From Betaproteobacteria bacterium (GTDB taxonomy: Bacteria > Pseudomonadota > Gammaproteobacteria > Burkholderiales > Burkholderiaceae_D), in the NCBI GenBank assembly GCA_015655165.1, contig JAATFN010000090.1:1-5575 (forward strand): 5,575 bases of DNA, in the 5' to 3' direction. The notes below the pieces were generated by a model. It saw only the letters and a program-made list of their open reading frames with translations. It was not told the origin of the DNA and ran no database searches. Below, in pieces: positions 1 to 5,575 of this stretch; the first letter of the stretch is position 1; every line of letters starts with the position of its first letter. The position numbers were made by a program, and so were the translations under genes.

Positions 1-108
1 AATACCCTTACATAGACCGCAACGCACGAGCCCACCGTGTGCGAGGAGTTGGTAATCGGCAACGCGAAACGTTGTTTGGCAATGGGGACATTGTGTCGCA
101 AGCGTCAT
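1..108 (-). CDS. MJ0042-type zinc-ribbon protein (DUF3426 family), N-terminal part only
   Basis: This is the first 36 codons of a leftward gene that runs off the window edge. The visible protein carries two CxxC pairs, CPHC at residues 7-10 and CGLC at 30-33, 19 residues apart. With the TTFRV and LVRCG segments between them, this is the signature of the MJ0042 finger-like zinc ribbon. In Betaproteobacteria this domain typically heads a longer protein with a C-terminal DUF3426 domain and often a membrane segment, encoded just downstream of prmA, which is the context here. The ATG at 106-108 is preceded by GGAG at 116-119 with a seven-base spacer. The frame upstream stays open to a stop at 172-174 but holds no other ATG, GTG or TTG. 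The four cysteines presumably bind one zinc ion. The biological role of the family is poorly known. The domain call is firm, while the DUF3426 tail is inferred from context only. Confidence 0.85.
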   Translation of the reverse strand, partial: MTLATQCPHCQTTFRVADYQLLAHGGLVRCGLCKGI

Positions 109-115
109 CAGAATG

Positions 116-119
116 CTCC
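116..119 (-). promoter_or_regulatory. Ribosome binding site of the zinc-ribbon gene
   Basis: The minus strand reads GGAG seven bases before the ATG at 108. This supports the start choice for a gene whose frame is open further upstream. The region between this site and the hairpin after prmA (about 120-186) holds no other gene that I can support. A promoter for the zinc-ribbon gene could lie there, but I see no convincing -35/-10 pair. Confidence 0.6.
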
Positions 120-186
120 GGTAGTGGCGGCCATGGATGCGAACGAAAGTGAGTTCGCTGTTCTGTGTGTTTCAAAAACAGCTTAC

Positions 187-215
187 ATCCAAAGGAAATG
201 TCATTTCCCTTGGAT
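187..215 (-). terminator. Long hairpin just after the prmA stop, probable terminator or 3'-end stabiliser
   Basis: Arms of 14 bases (187-200 and 202-215) pair along their whole length in the minus-strand RNA, with a single G-U wobble. On the plus strand the same position is an A-C mismatch, so the pairing favours the leftward transcript. The hairpin starts two bases after the prmA stop codon at 218-220. The nominal loop is one base, so the innermost pairs must open. A run of five T follows only about seven bases after the stem, so it is not a textbook intrinsic terminator. It could terminate the acc-prmA transcript, protect its 3' end from exonucleases, or do both. Confidence 0.6.
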
Positions 216-217
216 AA

Positions 218-1129
218 TCAGGCCGTACGTTGTCCAAACAGGGCAATCCAGCCATCATGCTCTTTATAAACCTGTAATTGAATCGATGGTGCATAAGCGG
301 CAATGACTTCATCGGTTTGGCGTTCCAGTACACCCGACAGGACCAGTGAACCACCTGGCGCCACACGTGCGCATAACATTGGCGCCATCAGTTTTAACGG
401 GCTAGCGAGAATGTTGGCAACGACGATATCGAATGTCTGATGCGCCGCATAGGCTTGTGCGAATGCATCCGGTAGATAATAATCGATTTCACAATGGTTG
501 CGTTCACTATTATAGCGGGCCGCTTCCAGTGCTTGTGGATCAATATCGACGCCCACGACATGTGCCGCACCAAGTTTTTTAGCCACCAGTGCCAAGATTC
601 CCGAACCGCAACCGTAGTCCAGCACCGTGTTGTCAATGGCAATATGCGACTCGAGCCATTCCATGCACAACCGTGTCGTCGGATGACTGCCGGTACCAAA
701 AGCCAAACCAGGGTCCAATTCGAGAATCAGACCTTCCGGATCAGGCGCATCGTGCCAGCTAGGTACAACCCAGATACGTTTGCCGATGTGAATCGGGTCG
801 AATTGCGATTGCGTCAACCTGACCCAATCCTGTTCTTCAACCTTGCGTACAGAAAAAGCAGGGATGTGTTCAAGACCTGTTGCTATTGCTGCAACGTTGA
901 CCATGGCAGCATGGTCGGCATCGATCTCTGTTAATGCAACAACACGGCTGCGCTCCCAGGCTGTCTCTTCGATTTCCATGCCAGGCTCACCAAATATCGG
1001 TTGCTCGGCGTCTGTACCTTCATCGGCATCTTCAACCGATACCGACAAGGCACCTGCTGCCATCAATGCATCAGACAATGCTTCTGCTTGATGGCGCACT
1101 ACTTCAATCACTATCTCGTTCCAGCTCAT
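218..1129 (-). CDS. prmA: Ribosomal protein L11 methyltransferase PrmA
   Basis: PrmA is a cytoplasmic S-adenosylmethionine-dependent enzyme that methylates ribosomal protein L11 at several amino groups. The 303-residue product matches the usual length of about 290-300. The N-terminal part (roughly residues 1-115) corresponds to the L11-recognition domain, starting [10 protein letters not shown]. The family signature FGTGSHPTT lies at 144-152. SAM-binding motif I is LDYGCGSG at 170-177, the acidic GVDID segment is at 193-197, and the VANILASPL motif is at 237-245. The ATG lies three bases after the accC stop (TAA ACA ATG). Only a weak purine-rich stretch (GAAGAAA) precedes it, so translation probably depends partly on coupling to accC. 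Placement after accBC is familiar in Betaproteobacteria and in other proteobacteria where prmA sits near accBC. Methylation of L11 is often dispensable for growth in tested bacteria. Identification is secure. Confidence 0.97.
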   Translation of the reverse strand: MSWNEIVIEVVRHQAEALSDALMAAGALSVSVEDADEGTDAEQPIFGEPGMEIEETAWERSRVVALTEIDADHAAMVNVAAIATGLEHIPAFSVRKVEEQDWVRLTQSQFDPIHIGKRIWVVPSWHDAPDPEGLILELDPGLAFGTGSHPTTRLCMEWLESHIAIDNTVLDYGCGSGILALVAKKLGAAHVVGVDIDPQALEAARYNSERNHCEIDYYLPDAFAQAYAAHQTFDIVVANILASPLKLMAPMLCARVAPGGSLVLSGVLERQTDEVIAAYAPSIQLQVYKEHDGWIALFGQRTA

Positions 1130-1132
1130 TGT

Positions 1133-2488
1133 TTATTTCTTCGCCGGTCTTTCCGCTAATTTGTGTTCTAGATAGTGGATGTTGGTACCGCCTTCGATAA
1201 AGCGAGCATCAACCATCAGTTCACGGTGTAGCGCAATGTTGGTCGAAATACCTTCGACAACCATTTCGGATAAAGCGATTTGCATACGACGAATTGCCTG
1301 ATCGCGGGTGGAACCATATGCAATCAATTTGCCAACCATCGAATCATAGGTCGGTGGTACGAAGTAACCGGCATAAGCATGGGAGTCAACCCGGATACCG
1401 GGCCCGCCTGGTGCGTGCCATGCGGTTAAACGACCAGGCGACGGCGTGAACTTGAACGGATCTTCCGCATTGATACGGCATTCGATGGCGTGGCCACGGA
1501 ATTCGATATCTTTTTGGCGGTAGCGCAGTTTTTCACCTGCGGCAATGTGGATCTGTTCTTGTACGATATCGACACCCGTGATCATTTCTGTTACAGGATG
1601 TTCGACCTGAACACGTGTGTTCATTTCGATGAAATAGAATTCTTCGTTTTCATACAGGAATTCGAATGTGCCTGCACCGCGATAACCCATATTGCGGCAA
1701 GCTTCTGCGCAACGTTCACCGATTGTTTCGATAATCTTGCGTGGAATACCTGGTGCCGGTGCTTCTTCGATGACTTTCTGGTGGCGGCGTTGCATTGAGC
1801 AATCGCGCTCGCCCAGCCAGATCGCATTCTTGAATTCATCGGCTAGAATCTGGATTTCCACGTGACGTGGGTTTTCCAGATATTTTTCCATATAGACTTC
1901 CGGGTTGCCAAATGCAGCACCGGCTTCCGATTTTGTCATTGTGACGGCATTGATTAATGCAGCCTCTGTATGCACGACACGCATGCCGCGACCACCACCA
2001 CCACCGGCGGCTTTAATGATGACCGGGTAACCGACTTTACGTGCGGTCTTGATGATTTCTTTCGGGTCGTCGGGCAATGCGCCATCGGAACCGGGTACGC
2101 AAGGTACACCGGCGCGGATCATCGCTTGTTTTGCAGACACTTTGTCGCCCATCATGCGAATGGTTTCAGCACGTGGACCAATGAAGACAAAACCGGATTG
2201 TTCTACGCGTTCTGCGAAGTCGGCGTTTTCCGACAGGAAGCCGTAACCCGGGTGAATTGCTTGTGCATCCGTCACTTCTGCTGCACTGATAATTGCCGGC
2301 ATGTTGAGATAGCTGAGTGCCGATGATGCAGGACCAATACAGACAGACTCGTCTGCCAACTTGACATATTTGGCTTCGCGATCGATTTCAGAGTGTACAA
2401 CCACCGTTTTAATGCCCATTTCGCGACAAGCGCGTTGAATGCGGAGGGCAATTTCGCCACGGTTGGCGATTAATATTTTTTCAAACAT
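1133..2488 (-). CDS. accC: Biotin carboxylase subunit of acetyl-CoA carboxylase, AccC
   Basis: AccC uses ATP and bicarbonate to carboxylate the biotin on AccB, the first half-reaction of malonyl-CoA formation for fatty acid synthesis in the cytoplasm. The 451-residue product is full length and lines up without gaps against the residue numbers known for the E. coli enzyme. Visible residues include Lys116, Lys159, the glycine-rich ATP loop (GGGGGRGMR, 162-170), His209, His236, Lys238, Glu276, Glu288, Asn290, Arg292, Glu296 and Arg338. The order is an N-terminal biotin carboxylase domain ([11 protein letters not shown] at 7-17), an ATP-grasp domain in the middle and the C-terminal biotin carboxylase domain. 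The start [12 protein letters not shown] is the family's normal one, although no good Shine-Dalgarno sequence precedes it. It lies 82 bases after accB with a hairpin in the gap, and prmA follows after three bases. All catalytic residues are intact. Confidence 0.99.
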   Translation of the reverse strand: MFEKILIANRGEIALRIQRACREMGIKTVVVHSEIDREAKYVKLADESVCIGPASSALSYLNMPAIISAAEVTDAQAIHPGYGFLSENADFAERVEQSGFVFIGPRAETIRMMGDKVSAKQAMIRAGVPCVPGSDGALPDDPKEIIKTARKVGYPVIIKAAGGGGGRGMRVVHTEAALINAVTMTKSEAGAAFGNPEVYMEKYLENPRHVEIQILADEFKNAIWLGERDCSMQRRHQKVIEEAPAPGIPRKIIETIGERCAEACRNMGYRGAGTFEFLYENEEFYFIEMNTRVQVEHPVTEMITGVDIVQEQIHIAAGEKLRYRQKDIEFRGHAIECRINAEDPFKFTPSPGRLTAWHAPGGPGIRVDSHAYAGYFVPPTYDSMVGKLIAYGSTRDQAIRRMQIALSEMVVEGISTNIALHRELMVDARFIEGGTNIHYLEHKLAERPAKK

Positions 2489-2527
2489 GAGAAAATGGAC
2501 TCGCGTGTTTTATGTGACCTGATTAAA

Positions 2528-2550
2528 ACGTTACCTGCTCTTGGCAACGT
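2528..2550 (-). terminator. Terminator-like hairpin between accB and accC
   Basis: In the leftward RNA an eight-pair stem, ACGTTGCC with GGTAACGT including one G-U pair, closes a seven-base loop (AAGAGCA). It is followed by a short T run (TTTT at 2525-2528, the first T being in the stem) and then AATC. The stem is modest and the T run short, so strong termination is unlikely. Partial termination, an mRNA processing site or a 3' barrier that stabilises the accB message are all possible. It fills much of the 82-base accB-accC gap, which otherwise holds no gene. Confidence 0.4.
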
Positions 2551-2570
2551 CCAATAAACATCTCCGGCAA

Positions 2571-3026
2571 TTAGCCGATGACAAACAACGGTTGACCAAA
2601 TTCGACTGGTTGACCATTTTCTACGAGAATTTGTTTGATCACGCCGGATTTATCCGCATCGATTTCATTCAATAATTTCATTGCTTCGATAATACACAAT
2701 GTGTCGCCTTCTTTGACTTCGGAACCGATTTCAATAAATGACGGCGCACCTGGTGCTGAAGAACGGTAGAACATACCAACCATAGGCGATTTAACAACAT
2801 AGCCGTCTAATGCAGGGGCTGCTGGTACGGCAGCTGCTGCGACCGGTGCTGGCGCTGGTGCGGCCGCCACTGGTGCTGACTGGGGTTGCATCATGACAAC
2901 CTGGTTTTGAGGAAGATGTGAGGATTTGACGATTCTGACCTTGCTTTCGCCTTCGGTCACTTCCAGTTCTTCAATATCTGATTCTCCGACCAGATCGATT
3001 AGGGTTTTGAGTTTACGTAAATCCAT
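2571..3026 (-). CDS. accB: Biotin carboxyl carrier protein of acetyl-CoA carboxylase, AccB
   Basis: AccB carries the covalently bound biotin that shuttles CO2 from AccC to the carboxyltransferase AccA/AccD. The 151-residue product has the normal layout. An N-terminal helical segment (about 1-35, [13 protein letters not shown]) is followed by a flexible linker very rich in Ala and Pro (about 50-74) and then the biotinyl domain (about 75-151). The biotinylation motif EAMKL is at 114-118, so Lys117 is the expected acceptor. The [17 protein letters not shown] segment at 81-97 is the 'thumb' typical of bacterial acetyl-CoA carboxylase carriers, which separates it from other biotin proteins. The start is backed by a strong ribosome site (GAGGA). 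It is the first gene after the aroQ terminator, so accB-accC-prma probably begin their own transcript. I could not find a convincing promoter in the 46 bases between the T run and the start. Identification is secure. Confidence 0.98.
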   Translation of the reverse strand: MDLRKLKTLIDLVGESDIEELEVTEGESKVRIVKSSHLPQNQVVMMQPQSAPVAAAPAPAPVAAAAVPAAPALDGYVVKSPMVGMFYRSSAPGAPSFIEIGSEVKEGDTLCIIEAMKLLNEIDADKSGVIKQILVENGQPVEFGQPLFVIG

Positions 3027-3032
3027 GAGTAT

Positions 3033-3037
3033 TCCTC
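3033..3037 (-). promoter_or_regulatory. Strong ribosome binding site of accB
   Basis: The minus strand reads GAGGA with a six-base gap to the accB ATG at 3026. It is one of the best Shine-Dalgarno sequences in the window and contrasts with the weak sites before accC and prmA. That fits higher translation of the carrier protein than of the carboxylase. Confidence 0.75.
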
Positions 3038-3072
3038 AGTTATTGTGTGACAAGTGCTTTGACTCGATATGT

Positions 3073-3101
3073 AAAAAACAATCGCACAACAAAGTGTGCG
3101 A
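3073..3101 (-). terminator. Intrinsic terminator after aroQ
   Basis: In the leftward RNA a perfect seven-pair stem, TCGCACA with TGTGCGA (3082-3088 and 3095-3101), closes a six-base loop. It is followed by TTG and then six T (3073-3078). This is a classic factor-independent terminator about 30 bases after the aroQ stop. It separates the aroQ transcript from accB-accC-prmA. Confidence 0.88.
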
Positions 3102-3132
3102 GACCAGTTTGACTGCTTTAAACGGTTGATGG

Positions 3133-3570
3133 TTACATGTTGGCCAACGTGTAACCCACAGCCATTTGATATCCTTCTACCCCAAAGCCACATAATACGG
3201 CTTTAGCAATGTCGGATAAGTAAGAAAAGTGACGGAATGCCTCACGTTGGTGGATGTTCGTGATGTGAACTTCTACAAAAGGGATGGCAACACCAGCTAA
3301 CGCATCACGAATGGCAACACTGGTATGTGTGTATGCCCCCGGGTTGATGACGATAGCTTGTATGCCTTCTTTTTTTGCGTTGTGTATACGATCGATAATG
3401 GCGCCTTCATAATTGCTCTGAAATGTGGATAACTCGGCGCCTGCAACTGCAGCCTGCTTTATGGCAGCTGTCTCGACATCTTGCAACGTGGTTGACCCAT
3501 ATTTTTCAGGCTCGCGGGTTCCCAGTAAATTCAAATTGGGACCGTTGATAAGCAATATATTTTTTGCCAT
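3133..3570 (-). CDS. aroQ: Type II 3-dehydroquinate dehydratase AroQ
   Basis: AroQ removes water from 3-dehydroquinate to give 3-dehydroshikimate, the third step of the shikimate route to aromatic amino acids and folate. The 145-residue product has the usual length for the small, dodecameric type II enzyme. The family signature is near the N terminus, [13 protein letters not shown] at 5-17 with REPEKYGS at 19-26. Tyr24 is the expected catalytic tyrosine. Other active-site elements are SNYEG (52-56), [10 protein letters not shown] (75-84, with Asn76 and His82), VEVHITN (99-105, with His102) and Arg113 in [10 protein letters not shown]. The ATG gives the standard [12 protein letters not shown] start, but no Shine-Dalgarno sequence precedes it. 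A short GATA-type repeat lies there instead. The 68-base gap to the upstream thioredoxin gene contains a TTGACG hexamer (3608-3613) that could be a -35 element, with only a poor -10. A strong terminator follows the gene. Identification is secure. Confidence 0.98.
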   Translation of the reverse strand: MAKNILLINGPNLNLLGTREPEKYGSTTLQDVETAAIKQAAVAGAELSTFQSNYEGAIIDRIHNAKKEGIQAIVINPGAYTHTSVAIRDALAGVAIPFVEVHITNIHQREAFRHFSYLSDIAKAVLCGFGVEGYQMAVGYTLANM

Positions 3571-3638
3571 AGATAGATAGTTTTTAGCGACAATACGCGC
3601 ATTTTGCCGTCAAATAGCATCATTTGGCAAGAGAAAAT

Positions 3639-4169
3639 TTACATAATCTGAAATGAGGCGAGGTCTTGGCGCAGTGCATCGAACTTCAATTGACCTACAT
3701 AGACTTTTTTAACAGTACCGTCAGTGCCGACGAGAATCGTGAAAGGCAGGCCACCGGTTTCGTTACCTAACTGGCGCAGTAAATTGATCATGCCAGCGTC
3801 TGCAACATACAGAGGATAATCGATATGCAACTTTTCTGCAAATTGGGCGATGTTCGCCTGTGAATCAATACCGATACCAATAATTCGGGTTTCCCCGATT
3901 TTTTTTTGTAGCGCCATTAATTCCGGCATCTCTGCAACACATGGCGCGCACCAGGTTGCCCAGAAATTGATGATGAGCGGTTTGTTTTTCCATTGTGATA
4001 AAGATTGCTGTTTACCGGTATGGTCTGGCAGTGTGAGTGACAGTATGTTGGCTAGCACACGGGTTTCCGGTGTACTGGAAATTGATGGTGCCATCGTTTT
4101 GGTACCGACATAGGCACCAATGATTGCAAAAATTATGGCTGCAACGACATAGAGTAAGGTTTTTTTCAT
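3639..4169 (-). CDS. Membrane-anchored TlpA/ResA-like thioredoxin-fold protein
   Basis: The 176-residue product begins with KK and a hydrophobic stretch (about 5-23) that reads as an uncleaved signal anchor. It has no lipobox cysteine. The rest is a periplasmic AhpC/TSA-Redoxin type thioredoxin domain. Visible marks are INFWATWCAPC with the redox pair Cys74 and Cys77, then EMPEL, the IGIGID strand (95-100) and the cis-proline region GGLPFT with Pro142. These fit the TlpA family of periplasmic disulfide reductases, which keep target cysteines reduced, sometimes in cytochrome c or oxidase maturation. The target here cannot be read from sequence, and no cytochrome biogenesis gene is adjacent. 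The ATG is preceded by AGGA with a six-base spacer, and it overlaps the stop of the upstream gene as ATGA, so the two are translationally coupled. I leave the symbol empty because tlpA, resA and dsbE naming is not resolved by sequence alone. Confidence 0.92.
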   Translation of the reverse strand: MKKTLLYVVAAIIFAIIGAYVGTKTMAPSISSTPETRVLANILSLTLPDHTGKQQSLSQWKNKPLIINFWATWCAPCVAEMPELMALQKKIGETRIIGIGIDSQANIAQFAEKLHIDYPLYVADAGMINLLRQLGNETGGLPFTILVGTDGTVKKVYVGQLKFDALRQDLASFQIM

Positions 4170-4795
4170 GGTGTTTCCTGACTGACGAGGGCACGTAATG
4201 CACGGATGTCGGCACGTTCGATGCGTTTGCCGGACGTACTTCTGTTGCCGCCCCGTAAATCATCTGGATCATAGAGAAATAAATGCACCCCTTCCGGAGC
4301 AGTGCCTTTTTGGGGTACTAAAAAGCTGAGTGTTTCGACTTGGCTGTGCTTGTTTTTAAAGTGGGCACTTTCACTGACTTCATAGGAGATATGCTTGTTT
4401 AAAAGAAAGATTTCGACTTCTTTGCTGTTCGATGCGAACAGTTGTAAGTGAATGTCTGAATGTTTGCCTGCAGTACCATTTAGAACTGCACCTATCAGGT
4501 AAGGTGAGAACTGTTCCAATTCTTCCATGATTGTTAAGGCGAGTTGGCGTAAATGCAGTAGCCGGGCCGGTTGAGAGTCCCCGAAAAACAATTCGTTGTA
4601 AATACGCACTTCGTCTTCGATTTGCGCATTGCCTGGTAAGACATCGCGTCCTGGCTTATGGTCACCCAGAATCTGTTTGGCGGCTTTGCGCTTGGCAGTG
4701 CTGTAATCAGCACCGTCTTCGGCAATCATGCGGGCAGCACTGGCAGCAATTTCTGCACGCAGTTGCTCGGTTTCATTCGAGAAAAAATCATCCAT
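4166..4795 (-). CDS. Conserved protein with a degenerate nucleotidyltransferase-like domain, function unknown
   Basis: The product is 209 residues from the ATG at 4795. A longer version from a TTG at 4834 would add 13 residues. I prefer the ATG: an AAGG lies about 12 bases before it, which is long, while nothing resembling a ribosome site precedes the TTG. An N-terminal helical region (about 8-50, rich in Ala, Glu, Lys and Arg) is followed by a segment around 101-135 resembling the polymerase-beta/MNT nucleotidyltransferase core. It reads LIGAVLNGTAGKHSDIHLQLF and then EVEIFLLN. In active enzymes the pattern is G-S/T, a gap and then Asp-x-Asp or Asp-x-Glu. Here Asp114 is present but the second acidic residue is His116, so activity is doubtful. 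The C terminus is hydrophilic and basic. The stop overlaps the thioredoxin gene start (ATGA), and mpl is divergent. I recall similar proteins next to mpl in Burkholderiales, but I know of no assigned role. The fold call is an inference. Confidence 0.8.
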   Translation of the reverse strand: MDDFFSNETEQLRAEIAASAARMIAEDGADYSTAKRKAAKQILGDHKPGRDVLPGNAQIEDEVRIYNELFFGDSQPARLLHLRQLALTIMEELEQFSPYLIGAVLNGTAGKHSDIHLQLFASNSKEVEIFLLNKHISYEVSESAHFKNKHSQVETLSFLVPQKGTAPEGVHLFLYDPDDLRGGNRSTSGKRIERADIRALRALVSQETP

Positions 4796-4840
4796 ACCGT
4801 TATCATACCTTGTGAATCTGAGATCGGTATGCAATGGAAA

Positions 4841-4870
4841 TTAAAAGGTTTGGTCTGTCTCGGGTAAAAT
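4841..4870 (+). promoter_or_regulatory. Possible sigma-70 promoter for mpl
   Basis: A -35-like TTAAAA (4841-4846) and a -10-like TAAAAT (4865-4870, five of six consensus bases) are separated by 18 bases. Transcription would start near 4877, about 70 bases before the mpl ATG, placing the hairpin at 4886-4914 in the leader. On the opposite strand, TTGTTA (4900-4905) and TGTTAT with a 17-base spacer could drive the leftward genes, but that pair is weaker. Both were found by eye. Confidence 0.4.
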
Positions 4871-4889
4871 TACGTAATAACATATGTAA
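4870..4889. promoter_or_regulatory. Operator-like interrupted palindrome in the divergent region
   Basis: TTACGTA and TATGTAA face each other as arms matching at six of seven positions (TTACnTA/TAnGTAA) across a six-base centre. The left arm begins with the perfect eight-base palindrome TTACGTAA. The site abuts the proposed mpl -10 element and overlaps the possible leftward -10, so a bound dimeric regulator could affect both directions. AT-rich DNA produces such dyads by chance fairly easily, and no regulator is known to me for this site. Confidence 0.25.
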
Positions 4890-4914
4890 AGCCATGTTCT
4901 AACAATGGCTTTAC
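4886..4914 (+). other. Hairpin in the mpl leader
   Basis: A perfect ten-base inverted repeat (GTAAAGCCAT at 4886-4895, ATGGCTTTAC at 4905-4914) encloses nine bases. Three more pairs (GTT with AAC) can stack if one A is bulged. Downstream on the plus strand comes TGTC and then four T (4918-4921), so it looks like a weak terminator facing mpl. No rightward gene precedes it in the window. It would therefore lie inside the mpl 5' untranslated region if the proposed promoter is used. It could be an attenuator, an mRNA-stabilising stem, or a stop for transcripts entering from the divergent side. Confidence 0.5.
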
Positions 4915-4949
4915 TGTCTTTTAACCTTGTTGATCATTTCCCGTAAACA

Positions 4950-5575
4950 ATGCATATCCATATTCTCGGTATTTGTGGCACGTTCATGGGCGGTCTTGCT
5001 GTGCTGGCAAGAGAAGCCGGCCACAAAGTAACCGGCTGTGACGCGAACGTCTATCCACCGATGAGCACCCAGTTGCAAGCACAGGGAATCGAACTGATTG
5101 AAGGATTCGGTGCCAACCAAATTGATCTGGTACCGGATTTGTTTGTCGTGGGCAACGTTGTCTCGCGGGGCAACCCCTTGATGGAAGCCATTTTGAATCG
5201 GGGCTTGCCTTATGTGTCCGGTCCACAGTGGATTGGAGAACATATTTTGCAGCATCGCTGGGTGTTGGCTGTTGCCGGCACGCATGGTAAAACGACCACA
5301 TCGGCCATGTTGGCATGGATTTTAGAAGATGCCGGTTATAGTCCGGGGTTTTTAATTGGTGGCGTACCAATGAATTTCGGGATTTCGGCGCGCCTGTCAG
5401 GTGCCGGTCAGTCTTCCGATTTCTTTGTGATTGAAGCGGATGAATACGATACTGCGTTTTTTGATAAACGCAGCAAGTTTGTCCATTACCACGCAAAAAC
5501 AGCGATTTTAAATAATCTGGAATATGACCACGCGGATATTTTTCCTGATTTGCAGGCTATCGAGACCCAGTTTCA
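4950..5575 (+). CDS. mpl: UDP-N-acetylmuramate:tripeptide (L-Ala-gamma-D-Glu-meso-DAP) ligase Mpl, 5' part
   Basis: Mpl attaches the recovered murein tripeptide L-Ala-gamma-D-Glu-meso-diaminopimelate to UDP-MurNAc using ATP, thereby recycling peptidoglycan in the cytoplasm. The first 208 residues are present, and the family is normally about 450-460 long, so a bit over half is missing past the window edge. The start MHIHILGICGTFMGGLA is characteristic of Mpl rather than MurC. The ATP loop AGTHGKTTT is at 109-117. EADEYDTAFFDKRSKF (162-177) and the NNLEYDHADIF segment (188-198) are the Mur-ligase central-domain motifs in their Mpl form. An in-frame stop (TAA at 4944-4946) lies just before the ATG, so no earlier start is possible. 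There is no clear Shine-Dalgarno sequence, since the preceding bases are CCCGTAAACA. It is transcribed away from the other genes and probably has its own promoter near 4841-4870. Identification is secure. Confidence 0.97.
   Translation, partial: MHIHILGICGTFMGGLAVLAREAGHKVTGCDANVYPPMSTQLQAQGIELIEGFGANQIDLVPDLFVVGNVVSRGNPLMEAILNRGLPYVSGPQWIGEHILQHRWVLAVAGTHGKTTTSAMLAWILEDAGYSPGFLIGGVPMNFGISARLSGAGQSSDFFVIEADEYDTAFFDKRSKFVHYHAKTAILNNLEYDHADIFPDLQAIETQF

Noticed and set aside
37..306. Plus-strand open frame across the zinc-ribbon gene, the hairpin and the prmA end
   Set aside because: It overlaps two supported leftward genes antisense and crosses the hairpin after prmA. No ribosome site or domain was seen.
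494..934. Plus-strand open frame opposite prmA
   Set aside because: It lies wholly antisense to a secure prmA gene, has no ribosome site, and its protein shows no domain logic. It is a shadow of the real coding frame.
1490..1798. Plus-strand open frame opposite accC, rich in Cys and Phe
   Set aside because: It is antisense to fully conserved accC codons. Its composition (many Phe, Cys, Asp) reflects reverse-complemented accC codons.
2821..2880. Repeat-like GCT/GGT-rich tract within accB
   Set aside because: It encodes the Ala-Pro linker normal for biotin carrier proteins and is not an independent repeat element.
3639..4169. Assigning the thioredoxin-fold protein as DsbE/CcmG
   Set aside because: The WCAPC motif and anchor would allow it, but there are no cytochrome c maturation genes nearby, so the broader TlpA/ResA-like call is safer.
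4984..5496. Minus-strand open frames opposite mpl, including one of 170 residues
   Set aside because: The mpl frame on the other strand carries all Mur-ligase motifs. The antisense proteins are low-complexity basic sequences without a start context.
1..5575. A hidden defence system, mobile element, CRISPR array or tRNA
   Set aside because: Both strands were read throughout. Coding density is filled by core metabolic genes, no direct-repeat arrays or transposase motifs were seen, and no tRNA-like cloverleaf was noticed. A tRNAscan or Rfam search was not possible here.

Overview
The window is an ordinary chromosomal housekeeping segment, most likely from a betaproteobacterium of the order Burkholderiales. 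An Oxalobacteraceae-like member of moderate GC content would fit. The assignment rests on gene order recalled from that group (mpl, a degenerate nucleotidyltransferase-like gene, tlpA-type thioredoxin, aroQ, accB, accC, prmA, then a DUF3426-type zinc-ribbon gene) and on protein features. No search was run, so the genus is not claimed. I see no mobile element, CRISPR array, tRNA or rRNA.

Layout, right to left on the minus strand. A divergent intergenic region at about 4796-4949 separates the rightward mpl gene (cut off by the window end) from a leftward block. The leftward block starts with a conserved protein carrying a nucleotidyltransferase-like fold. Its stop codon overlaps the start of a membrane-anchored TlpA/ResA-like thioredoxin (ATGA overlap). 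Then comes aroQ (type II 3-dehydroquinate dehydratase), closed by a clear intrinsic terminator. Next is accB-accC-prmA: the biotin carrier and biotin carboxylase subunits of acetyl-CoA carboxylase, followed 3 bases later by the ribosomal protein L11 methyltransferase. A long hairpin sits directly after the prmA stop. After it, the first 36 codons of an MJ0042/DUF3426 zinc-ribbon protein run off the left edge.

How the genes work together. AccB and AccC act in the first half-reaction of fatty acid synthesis and are made from one transcript with PrmA. AroQ serves the shikimate pathway and Mpl serves peptidoglycan recycling. The thioredoxin-like protein is expected to act on thiols or disulfides at the periplasmic face of the inner membrane. 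These are separate pathways, and their adjacency appears to be lineage-conserved gene order rather than one functional system.

I did not find a new biological system. The points most worth a second look are small: the degenerate nucleotidyltransferase-like protein translationally coupled to the thioredoxin gene, the hairpin and operator-like dyad in the mpl leader, a terminator-like hairpin between accB and accC, and the very long hairpin after prmA.
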